Assembly: GCF_002443255.2 (NCBI RefSeq) | Contig: NW_019211457.1 | Location: 401,303-465,302, forward strand | Direction: 5' to 3' | Source: Varroa destructor | Taxonomy: Eukaryota > Arthropoda > Arachnida > Mesostigmata > Varroidae | Length of the DNA stretch: 64,000 nt | Notes under the pieces: generated by a model | Seen by the model: only the letters and a program-made list of their open reading frames with translations | Told to the model about the DNA's origin: nothing | The model's database searches: none | Made by a program: the position numbers and the translations under genes | Shown here: piece by piece, positions 37,277 through 49,300 of the stretch | How the letters are laid out: every line of letters begins with the position of its first letter | How positions within the stretch are numbered: the first letter of the stretch is position 1

Positions 37277-40200
37277 TGCAATACCCGTTCTGGCCACATT
37301 AACGAATAGCAACGCCTTCACTGAACCTCAGCCTATCACGTGTGCACATGCGTATCTCACGGCAGTCAGCACTTCAGTTTCCGATAGGACGAGAGCGCTT
37401 TCCTTGATTTCTTGTTATTGTCCTTTATTTTTGCAATCAGTGCCCATATTGCACGTATATATACGTCTAGACGTAGGCGTTTACACGACAATGAAGTGCT
37501 GGGTTCTGTCTCTCTTTTAAAGAACACAGTGAACTTCCGCTTCATCCACTTCGGTTAGTCATCGTTTAACAAAAGTGATCCGAACATATAGCACCCTTGG
37601 CGGCAAACGCTTCCCGTTATCTATCGCTATCCGCAACCTCAGTTAAAAGAGAATTTATGCAGATGCAAGTAAATACTGTACCGTTATATCGATAGGTAAA
37701 CGCACAGCTACTCTCGCAACGTTCCAGATACGGTTAGCCGATAGCCCCCATTCTCCTCTTTGGCTGTTCATCGTTGAAGAACACAGGTAAGCGTTTTGCG
37801 ACCGTCAACATTATCTTCACTAGCTACAGCTGACGTGTACAGATATGGTGGTCGGCTGACGTTAGTCGTCTTCCGGGCACCTTGACGATTATTAATCAAC
37901 TGGGATAGAACTACTCACTGTTCATACCCGCAAATGCTCACACCTTCGTTTTTGTGTCCTACTGTGATTATTAGATTTATATGCGTATTCATTTGCACGC
38001 TCTTCGTAGCGGAGACAGCTCATTGATAAATGATAGTGCTCTGTTAGCAGGGAACGGTGGTAGTAATGGACGCAAGCCGGCACTTATCCTCACAATGAGG
38101 AATAAGTTTCAGCATCGTTCACACGGATCGCTTGTGATAATATGAAGATTGTATATTTTGTGGCTTCCGTTTACCACCAATCGAGTCTGCAGAAAAAATA
38201 GAAAATCTACCTATTGATGAAAATTGCGTGATTTTTTGAAAAAATATTACACTGTTAGACACTTCATTGCATTAGAGAAAGACGCACGGCTGCCAGGTAT
38301 ATTAAATGCCGTTGATGTTTATCTGTTGTTGGACAACGTTTTTACGTCTTTAGACTGTAGTAACAAGGAGACAGGTACCAGAAGAGACGACTGAATCAGG
38401 CGGCTTATAGAATTAGATCGAAATTTATTCTACTTACTATACTAGCAGGCTGTGCCAACATAATTCCTAGTAAAATCCAATTACGTACAGATATAATGAT
38501 AGCCTAAGAGAAATCACTGCTTTGTCCTCGGTTTATTTTTTCTGTTCATTACGACCCCTTTTATATGTAATGTATTGTTCAAGAGATGTTTAATTTATTC
38601 TCGAGATAACAAATGACTCTAGACTACCGTATAATTTGTAAATAATTTACTTACCGATTCTTTTCCTATGGATACATTTGTTTTGACTTTTTTCAGTTAG
38701 TTTATATTCAATAGATTTATTATAATCTGTCTTCTAATTATCTAACGTTATCTAATTCTTAACGATTTATCTATATCTGTTCAGGTAAAAATTGCGATTT
38801 TTTATGAATTTACTCTACTGGAATATTGTATCTATTGTACATCTTTAGCTTTAGAAAACTAACGCCTTTAGCGATCGCTGTAACATGAAATGCTCGTCGG
38901 CCATGACGTAGAGGTTCATGTTAGATATATACATGACCGTTTCATGGTACGTAGATCAGCAACAAGATGTCTAGCCGACTAACTTTGTAACACTTTTCGA
39001 AATAGCGAATTATCGATCAAATCTACGGTGACTGAATCGCCAATAAAAGTAAGTGAACAAATATACAAAGCATTTTCAAGGGATTTGGCTAACTTATAGG
39101 GAGTTCAAACTACACGTTACAAAACGATTCATCCTATTCGGATGATTCCGGATGAGATTCGGAAATTCGATAATTATCCGTTGAAATCCTTTTTACACCT
39201 GCGGAACGGATGCAGCTTCATTGAAGCTTTAAAACTGACTATTACTCCGCATTAGCTTCAAGAATTCATATCCGAGTAATAGACGCTTAGCGTTAAAAAA
39301 ATGTTCATCGACACAAGTTTTGTCTAGGAAAAAAGTCCCGTTGAAGTGCCTTAGTATGGCAGCGTTATTTCAGTTCAACGTAGTAGCGAGTCCGTAAATG
39401 GCGACATTTTCCTTAAGACAGCGCCACGAAAAATCTGCATTAACCATGTAAAAAAAGTAATTTAAGGCAGTCTTCTTTAGGATAGCTTCGATATCATTTG
39501 TGAATCGAAAGCCACTTTTCGCAAACAAGGTGTACGGCAGAATTACTGGTCTTCGCTTGACCAAATCGATTCTGTGATTGCTTCCTTCCAATTTCTTCTA
39601 CTATATTTACCCTAGGAAATTCAATTTTCCACTTGGGTAAAAATGTTCGCTGTTTGTCACCACAGGGTATCAGATATATTTTTTTAGCTGATCCTGGGTT
39701 GTTTGGAATACCTCACAACTTAACACCCAAGTTTCTGCTACTATTTACTGAAACTTTAAAGTGGGCGCGCTTAACTTCGCAACCACTATTTGAACTTCTG
39801 AACGCAACCTCATATATGTCATTATGAACACATTTTATACTGAAGTTTTTCATGTTTAGTTATGATCGCGTTCAGTTTGTCTAAATCTCCACGACATAGT
39901 CACGCATTTCCTATACGATGGATTATGAGCATTTTAGACGCAAACAGGTTATTGATCCGGGCATCGCTGCGGTCCGCGTAGTCCGTGAGACTCTCCATTC
40001 TGAAGCATCAGCCGGCCTTTTTTTCCTAGGAGAGAATAGGATGGGCCTCGTTGCTTTGAGAGACTGCCTATCAGTTAAAACGGTGACATTATCGTTCTCA
40101 AACTGTGAAGTTAACTGAATTACGAATGCGTTTACCTATGCGTCAGTGCAGGCGATGTTCTCTGATCCGGGGTATAGTCAGCCATGATTGTGGCATCGAC

Positions 40201-41232
40201 GCCAATCTCATCAACGCAGAAACGCGCGCACTTTTCAGAGACGCCTCTCTAAAGAAGCATTTACATGCGTTGCACGCGAGAGACTGCACAAAATCTAAAC
40301 CGAGACGTTTATCTCTCGGCAGAATGTAAAGTATGCCTCAGTTGTGATTAGTAGTTTATTATAAAGTTCAGAGATTTTATTGCAACTATCAAATTCCGAC
40401 CAGGTACTCATTTAGAAGAGTTTTCTGCATATGGGTAGACTCTACCCTTAAAAATCCTTAGTTTTTTCACAGTGGACGGTGTACGCGCATGTCCCCTATT
40501 AATGGCCTGATTATCGAGCTATATGTCTCTATCTTGATTTAGTGCTGTTACATTTAATAGTTGCCCTATAGGCCTTGTGATAGATAAAAGGTTAGCATTT
40601 ATCTGATTATTTTCGAATATTTGAAATCTCCTTACTTTTCGTCTGATGTGCGCATCGAAGAAACGGTTCCAAGGTAGTTTTAGCTTTTCTCAGCCCACTA
40701 GTTATCTGCGAGGTTACCGATTAAGCAGCCAACTTCTCGGTATGGGCTTGTTCTGAGATTCGCGAAATCGGATCGAGTCACAAAACTTCACAGATTTATG
40801 TAATAACTTATATTGGCAGAAACGGAACAATCAACGAGCTGAAGGGATGCGGCACCGCCTATTGGACATAGATCTTCTAATCATCTTCATTTCAAGTAAT
40901 CAACACCAGGTGGTTCAGGAACAAATCGTTCATGTTCTTCATTCGGTCTTTACAGCAGCTGAGTACGGTCGCTTGCGTTGCAATTGCTTGTTTGTTTTAC
41001 GTTTTACTTAAACAAATATATCCGTACGTAGCCTGGAAGAACTTGGCGATCGACGCTCCACGCTACTCGACTTTAACGACATTGAGCTTCACATCTCGCG
41101 TTGTGTCTGTTGCAAATCTGTTTTAATCCTCTAACGTTACTACTTTTACTTTGGTTATTCGAATGATGATAGCCTTTTCTCTTCTATACCGACAACGGTA
41201 AACCGTGATGGGCCACAAAACTATTCACTCAC

Positions 41233-41309
41233 CAGAAAACATTTTACAATCATCAACGACGTTCGTCAGCGTGTAACCGCAACACCCCAATATGGCTTGG
41301 GCCGCACAG
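41233..41309 (-). other. Exon-like 77-bp segment with strong splice sites
   Basis: Minus strand: TTTTCTTCCCAG| before it and TCTG|GTGAGT after it. At 77 nt it is not a multiple of three, and inserting it into the transporter CDS breaks the frame. The best explanation is a non-coding 5' exon of the transporter gene, since the coding exon at 36617 has an acceptor that needs an upstream partner. Confidence 0.35.
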
Positions 41310-41479
41310 CTGGGAAGAAAAGACATAGAAATTATTTGTTACGATCAAAACCCTGCACACCCCTGGACGTTTTGGGGGTCAAACATTTTTCCTTGCCTTA
41401 AAACTAGGCCCAAACCCACCTCCGTAGCGCTGTAACACAGATTCGAACAAGCATCAGAACTGTTAAAATTTAGTTGTCA

Positions 41480-41750
41480 CTGCTTTAGTCGTCCGCCGGC
41501 TCGCGGCTGGTCCGACACGCCGCAAAGGGCACGTCCGAAGCGACGTCTCGCGGCCTTGCTGCTGCGCCAATGCTGCACAGGTGGCAGAAATACAAGCGTC
41601 GCGTACAAGACCACCAATGTTATGTCGGATAATACACGAACGCTCTTTTCGACGTGCGTCGAGCGCTCCGCCCTAATGCGGTCGCTTGACGCTCGCCTAA
41701 TGATTGTCGGGACAGCTGGACGCAGAGAGGTGGTGGGCATGTAAACGTGA
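41480..41750. promoter_or_regulatory. GC- and CpG-richer segment, possible promoter region
   Basis: Clearly richer in G+C and CpG than its flanks. It sits just upstream (minus strand) of the candidate 5' exon at 41309. All frames are fairly open because of composition, so the 105-codon minus frame is not counted as a gene. Promoter function is inferred. Confidence 0.3.
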
Positions 41751-42254
41751 ACCGAGTCGCGATGATACTGCCGTTCGAGGTGGACATTCACTTGGCATGT
41801 ACGATTGTTGGTAATGCTTATAAATCAGCTGCTGTATGTGGGTGCACGGTGGCAATAATTGACAGAGGTGTGAGCAAGGGGGTCTAGATAGATTTTGTCG
41901 GTTTTTCAGATCGACGGTGGTTTTGTGTGTGTGAGGAATCCATCGTTCAGGTGCTACACATATGTTTTAATAAGCTTGTGACGCTGGTGAGATGGGTGTC
42001 GGGCCAATTTCGTTCCATTCAAGATTCGTATAAAGTTGATTTATTATATCTATCGCTGTCCTTGTTATAAATATAGTTATTCACCAATTTTGAAATAACA
42101 GAAAATGTTATGTTATTACAATAAGGACAACGCTTCACGTCCTATAAACTTTGCTAGTCATCTAAACTCACATTTAAACTAAAGTATATTTATATAGAGT
42201 AGAAAAATTTAAATGTAGGCGAAATTATTTTTTCTAAAGTTATAGACTTTTGTA

Positions 42255-42280
42255 AATAAAAAAAAAAAAAAAAAAAAAAA
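42255..42280 (+). repeat. AATAAA followed by a 23-base A run
   Basis: Looks like the end of a retroposed transcript, or a simple A run. No parent sequence was recognised upstream. Confidence 0.6.
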
Positions 42281-42679
42281 GTTAATCACACTTGTATTAA
42301 GCATAATACCGCAACGAGCATTTATGCCCATTGAAATAAAATTCCTCTTATTACGTTTAGTAAAACCCACAAAAATTCGTCCCAACGACTTTTATACTTG
42401 CATTATAGTTATCAACGAGACATTGATTTTTCGCATATTCCACAGATAGTTAAGTTTACATTCAAAATACGTGTACTTTTTTTTGTCTATTATTTATGCA
42501 TTAATAGGTCTATGTTTTAATGTGAGTGCGAGCCAGCGAAAACTTTCTACTTTTGAGTTGAACACGTTCAACTTAGATCGTCACAACGAATGTAATGCGT
42601 CACGGTGGGCCACGCTGTACCAAAAGATCAACAGAAACGAAAGATCTATAGCGTACGAATATCGTAGATCACAAACATG

Positions 42680-42703
42680 TACATATATATATATATATAT
42701 ATC
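42680..42703. repeat. (TA)n microsatellite
   Basis: Alternating TA of about 11 units. Confidence 0.8.
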
Positions 42704-43335
42704 GCAGCTCAGCGTCTGAATGGCGAGCTGGCTATGGCACTGGTAGCTCCACCGGTTGCTTCTTCTGCCACTCGCGTTGTCCGATGACGGTGAAAGTAAA
42801 AGGATACTTTTTCAACAGAAACTGAAAAAGGTGAACAAAGAACCGACGAAGCGAAACGTAAAAGCGACAAAAACGTGTTTACTGCGAATCCGTCGTTGAC
42901 GTGGTCGGTACTGCCATAGCCGTCGGAACAATCTAGAAAGGATGGGCATCAAACACCATGAGATAATTTCCATCCCTCTTAAACGATGCAGCCGCACGTG
43001 ATGTAAGCATGAATTGGGAGGGCAAACAGTCCGCTGTAGTTATCGCTATAGGCGTGAGTTGCTAAGGGGCAACGGTGAGCTCTTAATGCCGGAGCAAATA
43101 TGTCGCGAATCTATAGGAGTAGTCGGCACAATAAAATTATCACCGAATTCGCCACTCTGATAACTCCGCGAAAGAGAAGCGGATATGGTATAGAAGAACG
43201 GTGCGATTCGGAACGCTGCAGTGGCCAGATGTCTACAGATGGTGCTAAAAACAGCAAACAAACAGCGTATCAGAAGGGACATAACCCAACAAATTGCCCC
43301 TTGTTATTGTCGTGAGAGAGAGATGCAATGTCTTG

Positions 43336-43360
43336 TTTTTTTTTTTTTTTTTTTTTTTTT
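43336..43360. repeat. 25-base T run
   Basis: Uninterrupted T homopolymer about 1.05 kb from the A run at 42258, in opposite orientation. Confidence 0.85.
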
Positions 43361-44303
43361 AATAACGTGTATGTATGTGTGCTCGATTAGTGCTGATCGC
43401 TGTGGTAAAGTTTAATGTTTTCAATGATTATGTCTAGGTAGGTATGAGCAGAATTTTCTGCCACTCCGTTAGTGACTGCAAGAAAGGAACCGGTTCTAAA
43501 ATGTACTAGTATAAGTTCAAGATGAATACTTACTTCTATAGTATCGAAGTTTGCTTGCTCTGTTTGTGCAAAATTGATGAACGGTATATCTGTATGGGCA
43601 GTTTGCCTATCTCAAACCCTTCCTTCAAATACTATATATATATGTAGATATATAGGATTTGAGGTAAGTGAGTTTCCTGTGCTAGTTTCGAAAGTACGAC
43701 AGTTTTCGCTATTGTACTTTCTGAAGCTAGCGTACTATGTTGTCAGTGCGTGCTCGTGCCTCTCTAATTTTTTAGTATTTTATTTTTCGATTGTACAACA
43801 AACCATTTCAGCTAGCCTTTATCGGTGGACAGATGGCAATGTTGCTTGCCAACAAATTAACATTCATATCATAACGTAACATCTTCAAATACGTTTGAAG
43901 TTGTCACTTGAAGCTATGAACCTTTAGATACTTGGATATTTTTACAAGCATAGATATTTATGGATATCATTAATTTTACCTATACCTAGCTACACGTGCA
44001 TTTATTACCGGAGGCAGGAAAAGGCGGGCAGTACCGCAACTACCGGTTGAATATTTTCTTCCATGTCAAGCTGTTTTCTGTTATATTCTATATTAATTAA
44101 TGAAAAATATTAGAAATAATAACAAAGGATGACCATTTCACAACTGTTCAATAGACCATAAAAGAACCCTGTGAACGTCTTTATCTCACCCTTCGGACGA
44201 CGGCAGTTACATACGAGCTACTGTGATAAATAATACGTAACTATTGTGAAACTGTAAGTCAAAATACCCATGTGGCAGCTCGAATACTGTAAAAAGCCCA
44301 CTG

Positions 44304-44308
<5 letters not shown>

Positions 44309-44359
<51 letters not shown>
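44309..44359. repeat. (AT)n microsatellite, about 24 units
   Basis: Longest dinucleotide repeat of the window. It generates spurious isoleucine-tyrosine frames on the minus strand. Confidence 0.9.
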
Positions 44360-44360
<1 letters not shown>

Positions 44361-46285
44361 CTACAAGTATGTAAATGTAAAGGTAATGTGTTATATGTAC
44401 AAGCACGTATATACAAAGGTCCCTGTACAAAATCCCTGATTAGATAATCAAGACTATACCTTCTTCCGAATAGTACGTTGATACCATGCTCCTTCACTGT
44501 TTGCTACCACACAGAGAAAAATTTTACAAAAATAGATAGAAAGAACAGTAATTTATTTTCAATCATTTATTTAGTTATCATCGCATCACTGAAACTAGGA
44601 GTTTTCACAAAATTCCTATTTTCCACTGACTCTCAGAAAATGACTAATGCTTTTATCATGCAGCTACCACTCACTTACAGAAATTGCTCAGAGAAATTCG
44701 CGCAGGCTGAATTCATGGAAAAATATAGCAAAGCGTAAAAAGGGTCGCTAGGAATAATTTTGAAAGTAATAAGGTTTAAAAAAAAAAACGAAAAAATATT
44801 ACAAAATAAACAGATGTGGTCTATGCAAACAGAACAGCAATAATCGAAAATCTGAAGAAACGACGAGCAGGACATTTTGTTTCGTATTTTTTGACCTCGA
44901 CGCAACGCTGCCGATGGTAAACTTAAACCGTTGAGTCGACTGTTACGATGTCGGAACGAACAAGGGCTTCAGATACTGAAATTTTGGAACTTTGACACGA
45001 AAAAATTTACGCTAGATCATCTCATAAATAGTGTCCCTTCACAGAATGGTCTGACAGCCGGAGATTCGATATTCTACTAGGATATGTTTAGGTAAGGACA
45101 CGGTAAGGTACGCGTGTAAGTAGACATGTCTCTGTTGTTTAGCCTTGTTTTACGGTACGAAAATTTACACGAAACTAGCATCGATTTGGCATAGCGTAAA
45201 TTCCACACTGAAGTTTTGAAAATAACTATGTAAAAATGTCATTTTATGGATAAAAATCGAATTTTACTTTCGCTAGATATATCCCACGTTTAGGCTATAC
45301 CGGTACGACGTAACGAAGATACGTTCTATTCATATTTATAAAGACGCTCGTTTTATATCTAATCACACGTGGCAGTGTATATGTTGGCTCTAACTGCGTC
45401 GAACTCGATTGCTCACTTTCGTCTGCTTGTAGGCAGTCATGAAAAAATGGTGGAAGAAGCATTTTCTATTTCGGGCAATTAGATTCCTCTTGACTAATTC
45501 ACAGAAATCAATGTGTAGCACTCGAGGATCAGGTCCACTAGATTCTGTACAATCGCCACGACCGTAACGACAACTGGCCCAACTAAAAATGGGTATGATA
45601 CACTGTAAACATATATATATTAAAATCGACAGACACAGTTTTTGCGTTACGGAACGCTGAAGAAATGATGGACATCGTGACCAGTAAACAAGAATAGTTG
45701 TTTTCATAAAGCTCTCTATACGAAAGAGCCAAACGAAAGCATCACTATCAGAAATTGCAATTATTACCCCTCAGAATTGAACTTAAACACAACGTAGCTA
45801 CATTATTCGCTTGCTCCACGGAAAGGCCCATGCTGAACTGGTTAAAGAAAAACGTTGACGTTAGGTTCGTGATACTAGCCAGCCCACCATTAACGTACGT
45901 CGGAAACAATTAAGATGTTGAAGTGACACCTATAGATTACCGATGCTTGAACAGTTAAACTTCGAGTAAGTGCACGGATTTTAATTAGTAATGCAAGGAT
46001 AATCTGAACGGACCTAATAATCACGGTCGTATTGTCTTCGGTCATCCGGTCATCGTCCTAGTTTTTTTCACTAGTCAATTAAGGCAACTCGTTTATGTCG
46101 AATGTTCCAATTCCTCGAACAGATATATCTAGACCTTGCTGGGCTATCAGCGAGCATTGCCTATAATAAATGTCAGAAGTTTTCAATTCATTGCTATTGT
46201 GCTTAGTTCGACATTTTCTCGATACCGACAAAGATCGCCTGGTTTGCTACGAGTGCAGGGGTCCGATCTAGCATTAAAGGCCGGT

Positions 46286-46321
46286 ATGATGTCAGCGCGG
46301 TCTGAGTGCGCGAAGAAAAGG
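46286..46321 (+). CDS. Tentative first coding exon of the MAST-like kinase
   Basis: Frame with two adjacent ATGs, reading MMSARSECAKKR and ending AAAAGG|GTAGAT in phase 0, which fits the next exon. The open frame also extends upstream, so the true start may lie further 5'. Confidence 0.3.
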
Positions 46322-49300
46322 GTAGATTCATTGTTGACCTAAGTTCGAAACACGATTCAAACATAATTCTTCGATTGGTCGCGTAGAAATACAGTGATTC
46401 GATCAGTCACATGTAGGTACTGGCTATGCGAAAACAAACAACGTTGCTGTAGGTGAGGTTGTATACGAAAGGCAATCATAATCGCATCTGAATATTCCAT
46501 TGCATCTGCGTACCATACGGTGCAGCTAAACGCCGGACAGTCAAGAAGTCCGCTTTCTGACGCGTCCAGGCTGTCAGCCCCCAAAATGCCAGCGGTCGAG
46601 GAACGGAACTTCACTAAAGCAGCATTCGCCTTACTTACAAACGGTGCGTATCACTATGTATAGAGAGGCAAAATACGTTAATGGGTTCTATCTGCACGTT
46701 TCGGTCTACTGAAGTTTGCGTTCATGTGAAAGAGACTTTCGCAATTGTCGCGGTGCGTTATGCTTAGCACGAAGACGTCCTTTCCTTTTCACATTTTTCT
46801 TTAACAAGTATTGCGTTTACCCACGAGACCGAAGTTTAATACCCGGTACTGATACTTAGGTAAGCGTTGCTGACACAACCAGTTTCATAGCATGAAGCAA
46901 GGTGTGCCTACGTATAATTGCAGACCTAAATAAACTCACCCGACACCATTAGACGATCATAAGAGTCTACACGTCACACGTGCCCTACGTAAGATTCATA
47001 GGCAGATATGTTGTCATTGAGGAGACTTTTTTTTTGTCTATAGCAACATGAATGATGCAATTTTACCGCCTTTACTGATCTTGTATGCATGTTTCTGATA
47101 GAAGCTAGGGAGACACCAGAATCTCTTGCAGACGATCGAAGAAGGGCATGCGTAGAAAGAAGCTGAAGTCTTTTGCTTGACACGAAATTGGATCCTGTGG
47201 CTTTAGAGATCTTTTAGGCTTAGAGGCAATCGCCGTGATCTCTGTACTACCAACGAGTTCATGGCGGGTCTAAACAAAGCGATATAGATCGTTTTTTAGA
47301 AAAGGTTAGCGTTATTTCGTTTCGGTAAGACTCAAGTGTTTGGACATTGATATACCATTGTGAGTGGTTGTGTCAACTACTCGAGAAATCTGGGTTCAAT
47401 AGTACGATGCGGCTGCAATAATTATCCGCGATAGAAAATGAACGCGGAGTTAATTTTTAAATTTATAAATTAAGCGAATTCTCTCAGGTATACATTGAAG
47501 TGGGAAATTAAACGAATGATATATTTTACCAGGTAGTTTTTGCGGTATCGTCGAACTATATAGTTCTGACTGTGAAAAAAAATTTTTGTAATTATACAAC
47601 TAAGCAACCGTATCGGTGAAGCTAGCCGATCCAGAATACATTTGAAGTATTATTTATTTTATCGTATATGCAGTTAGTTAATAATTAATCTGTCAATATT
47701 GATTCCATGAAAAGGAGTTACGTAAGTTTTGCGAATCCTGAAAAGATCCATCCTGGCTACGTCCTATTTAGAATGACCTTATATATTAAAAAAATGAAAC
47801 AAAAAACAACTTATCCTGGAATCGCACGATCTCACCTTTAACGAGAAACTATTTAGGGCCCGAAGCAGTACAACTTTCACGTCTGTAGGGTAACTAATTT
47901 GGCGAATATAAGTTTGTCGAAGCACAAAACTTCTGTTTTCTGTTTTGAGCTGTTGTTAGATACGGAACAAATTTTTTTTTCAAAAATCATGCGGATTAGG
48001 CTCCTCGTGTTTGGTATTCGATAGTATTGTGCGACATCCTTAAGAAGAACTACGTCATAAAGAAGTAGAACACAATGCTTCTAAGGAACTTATTATGACA
48101 ACTCATAGAACTGTCAGCGGTTCCATATATATCTAAGAATAGATGTTGCTCTTTTTAGGTCTACGGGTCCGCTTTTTGGCTTCGTGCACCAAAACGCTTA
48201 CGACGCAAAGGCCCGTTCTGTGCTTTTAATATCTGATGGTCTTCATACTTTCAATAATAAATAAGCGTGTAAAGTTTACAATGTGATTCTAAAGTAGGCT
48301 TCTAAACGAAGCGTTGGTTATATAGATATCATGGTATATTGATAATTGAGGTAAAATTCCGGTGACTTTCCGTCTAGCGTCTATTGCCAACCTGCCTGAC
48401 TGTCCCTTGCCCCAGGCTGTTCCTGAAGATCATCTAATTAACATAAGCGGACCAATGTCTTGATTAAGAACTGTATTATTCCACTTCGTCTTGTGGATGA
48501 CGCTCATTATAGTACGTAACGTGTACGTTTACTGCTTCAGTATAAACTTATCCCATTAGAAGATTGCCAATTCCATTGGATTGTCCAGTCAGTGACAGGA
48601 AAAAGACACTGAATTACTTACTATGTATTGTAAACAGGACTGCGTCTTACATGAATAGGAGAATCACTAGTTTACGTTACGTTTAATATGTATTTTTTAA
48701 ACCATATGCTTTCAAAGGTGTTTTGTCTCTAGTATCTGAACCTCTTTCTGTAAAAAGCCATACTGGAAACTAGAAGCACAACTTTTCTAGGTTAAGTAAA
48801 TTTTGAAAGGAAAAATATTTAATATAATATACTATTTATTTATAATCATTTAATATATATAATAGTAAGGGTTGATCCAATTGTAATTGTCCATTACAGA
48901 TGCACCTGATAAAATCGTGGCCTGCAAGCAATTGCTACGAGTTATTTGCAAGCGCAATAAAGTCATCTCTTTACATAATGACCCGTTGACGCATTTTATC
49001 AACGAGCAAGTCTATTTAACGACATTGGAATTACTGAACAAGCTTGAGAATCAGGTTCTTTGTGTCTGGTATTTAGTTTCTGCTAACTTGTCCTGAATGA
49101 ACTTGTGTGCAACACGTTGAATTTTTAAAAGGCCGGGAATCTCAAAGCTTCTCTCGGCAAACTAATGGGAGGGCCTGCTAAATGACACAAGGTTTACGAC
49201 AAATACTGAATTCTCTCCTGTATCGTGTAAATTTCATATTCCTATTTCTAGTAATGCATCGTTTACCGTGTCTCTTTTCTTCTAATTTAGCTTATGTCAC

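Larger units (their letters stand above)
36533..46285. other. Region between the divergent transporter and kinase genes
   Basis: Should contain the 5' UTR exons and promoters of both genes. It holds a SINE-like copy (37165-37276), an exon-like 77-bp piece (41233-41309), GC- and CpG-richer segments at about 41480-41750 and 42720-43250, poly(A)/poly(T) runs and AT microsatellites. Open frames such as 41477-41791 (minus), 43100-43312 (plus) and 39918-40326 (plus) could not be assigned. Confidence 0.45.

Noticed and set aside
39918..40326. Two overlapping plus-strand frames with Cys/His residues, considered as a zinc-finger or gag fragment.
   Set aside because: Spacing does not match a zinc knuckle or C2H2 finger, and the opposite strand is equally open.
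41594..41740. Minus-strand frame with a hydrophobic end (ITLVVLYATL), first taken as transporter exon 1 because its phase fitted.
   Set aside because: The exon at 36532-36440 has a better start, a stronger donor (GTACGT), a fitting helix 1 and an in-frame upstream stop; the 41.6-kb frame is a composition effect in a CpG-richer segment.
42736..42822. Minus-strand stretch after a strong acceptor, reading KKYPFTFTVIGQREWQKKQP, plus GYTLTNVVDDCKMFSG at 41.3 kb, considered as DEG/ENaC channel exons.
   Set aside because: No other channel exons (TM1, Cys-rich domain, TM2) could be found, phases do not connect, and open runs of about 27 codons are common by chance.
43100..43312. 71-codon plus-strand ORF with an ATG (MSRIYRSSRHNKI), considered as a 5' exon of the kinase.
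   Set aside because: No donor could be matched in phase to a downstream kinase exon; resemblance to MAST N-termini is only an SGYG tetrapeptide.
44207..44497. Minus-strand frames rich in Ile-Tyr.
   Set aside because: Produced by the (AT)n microsatellite.
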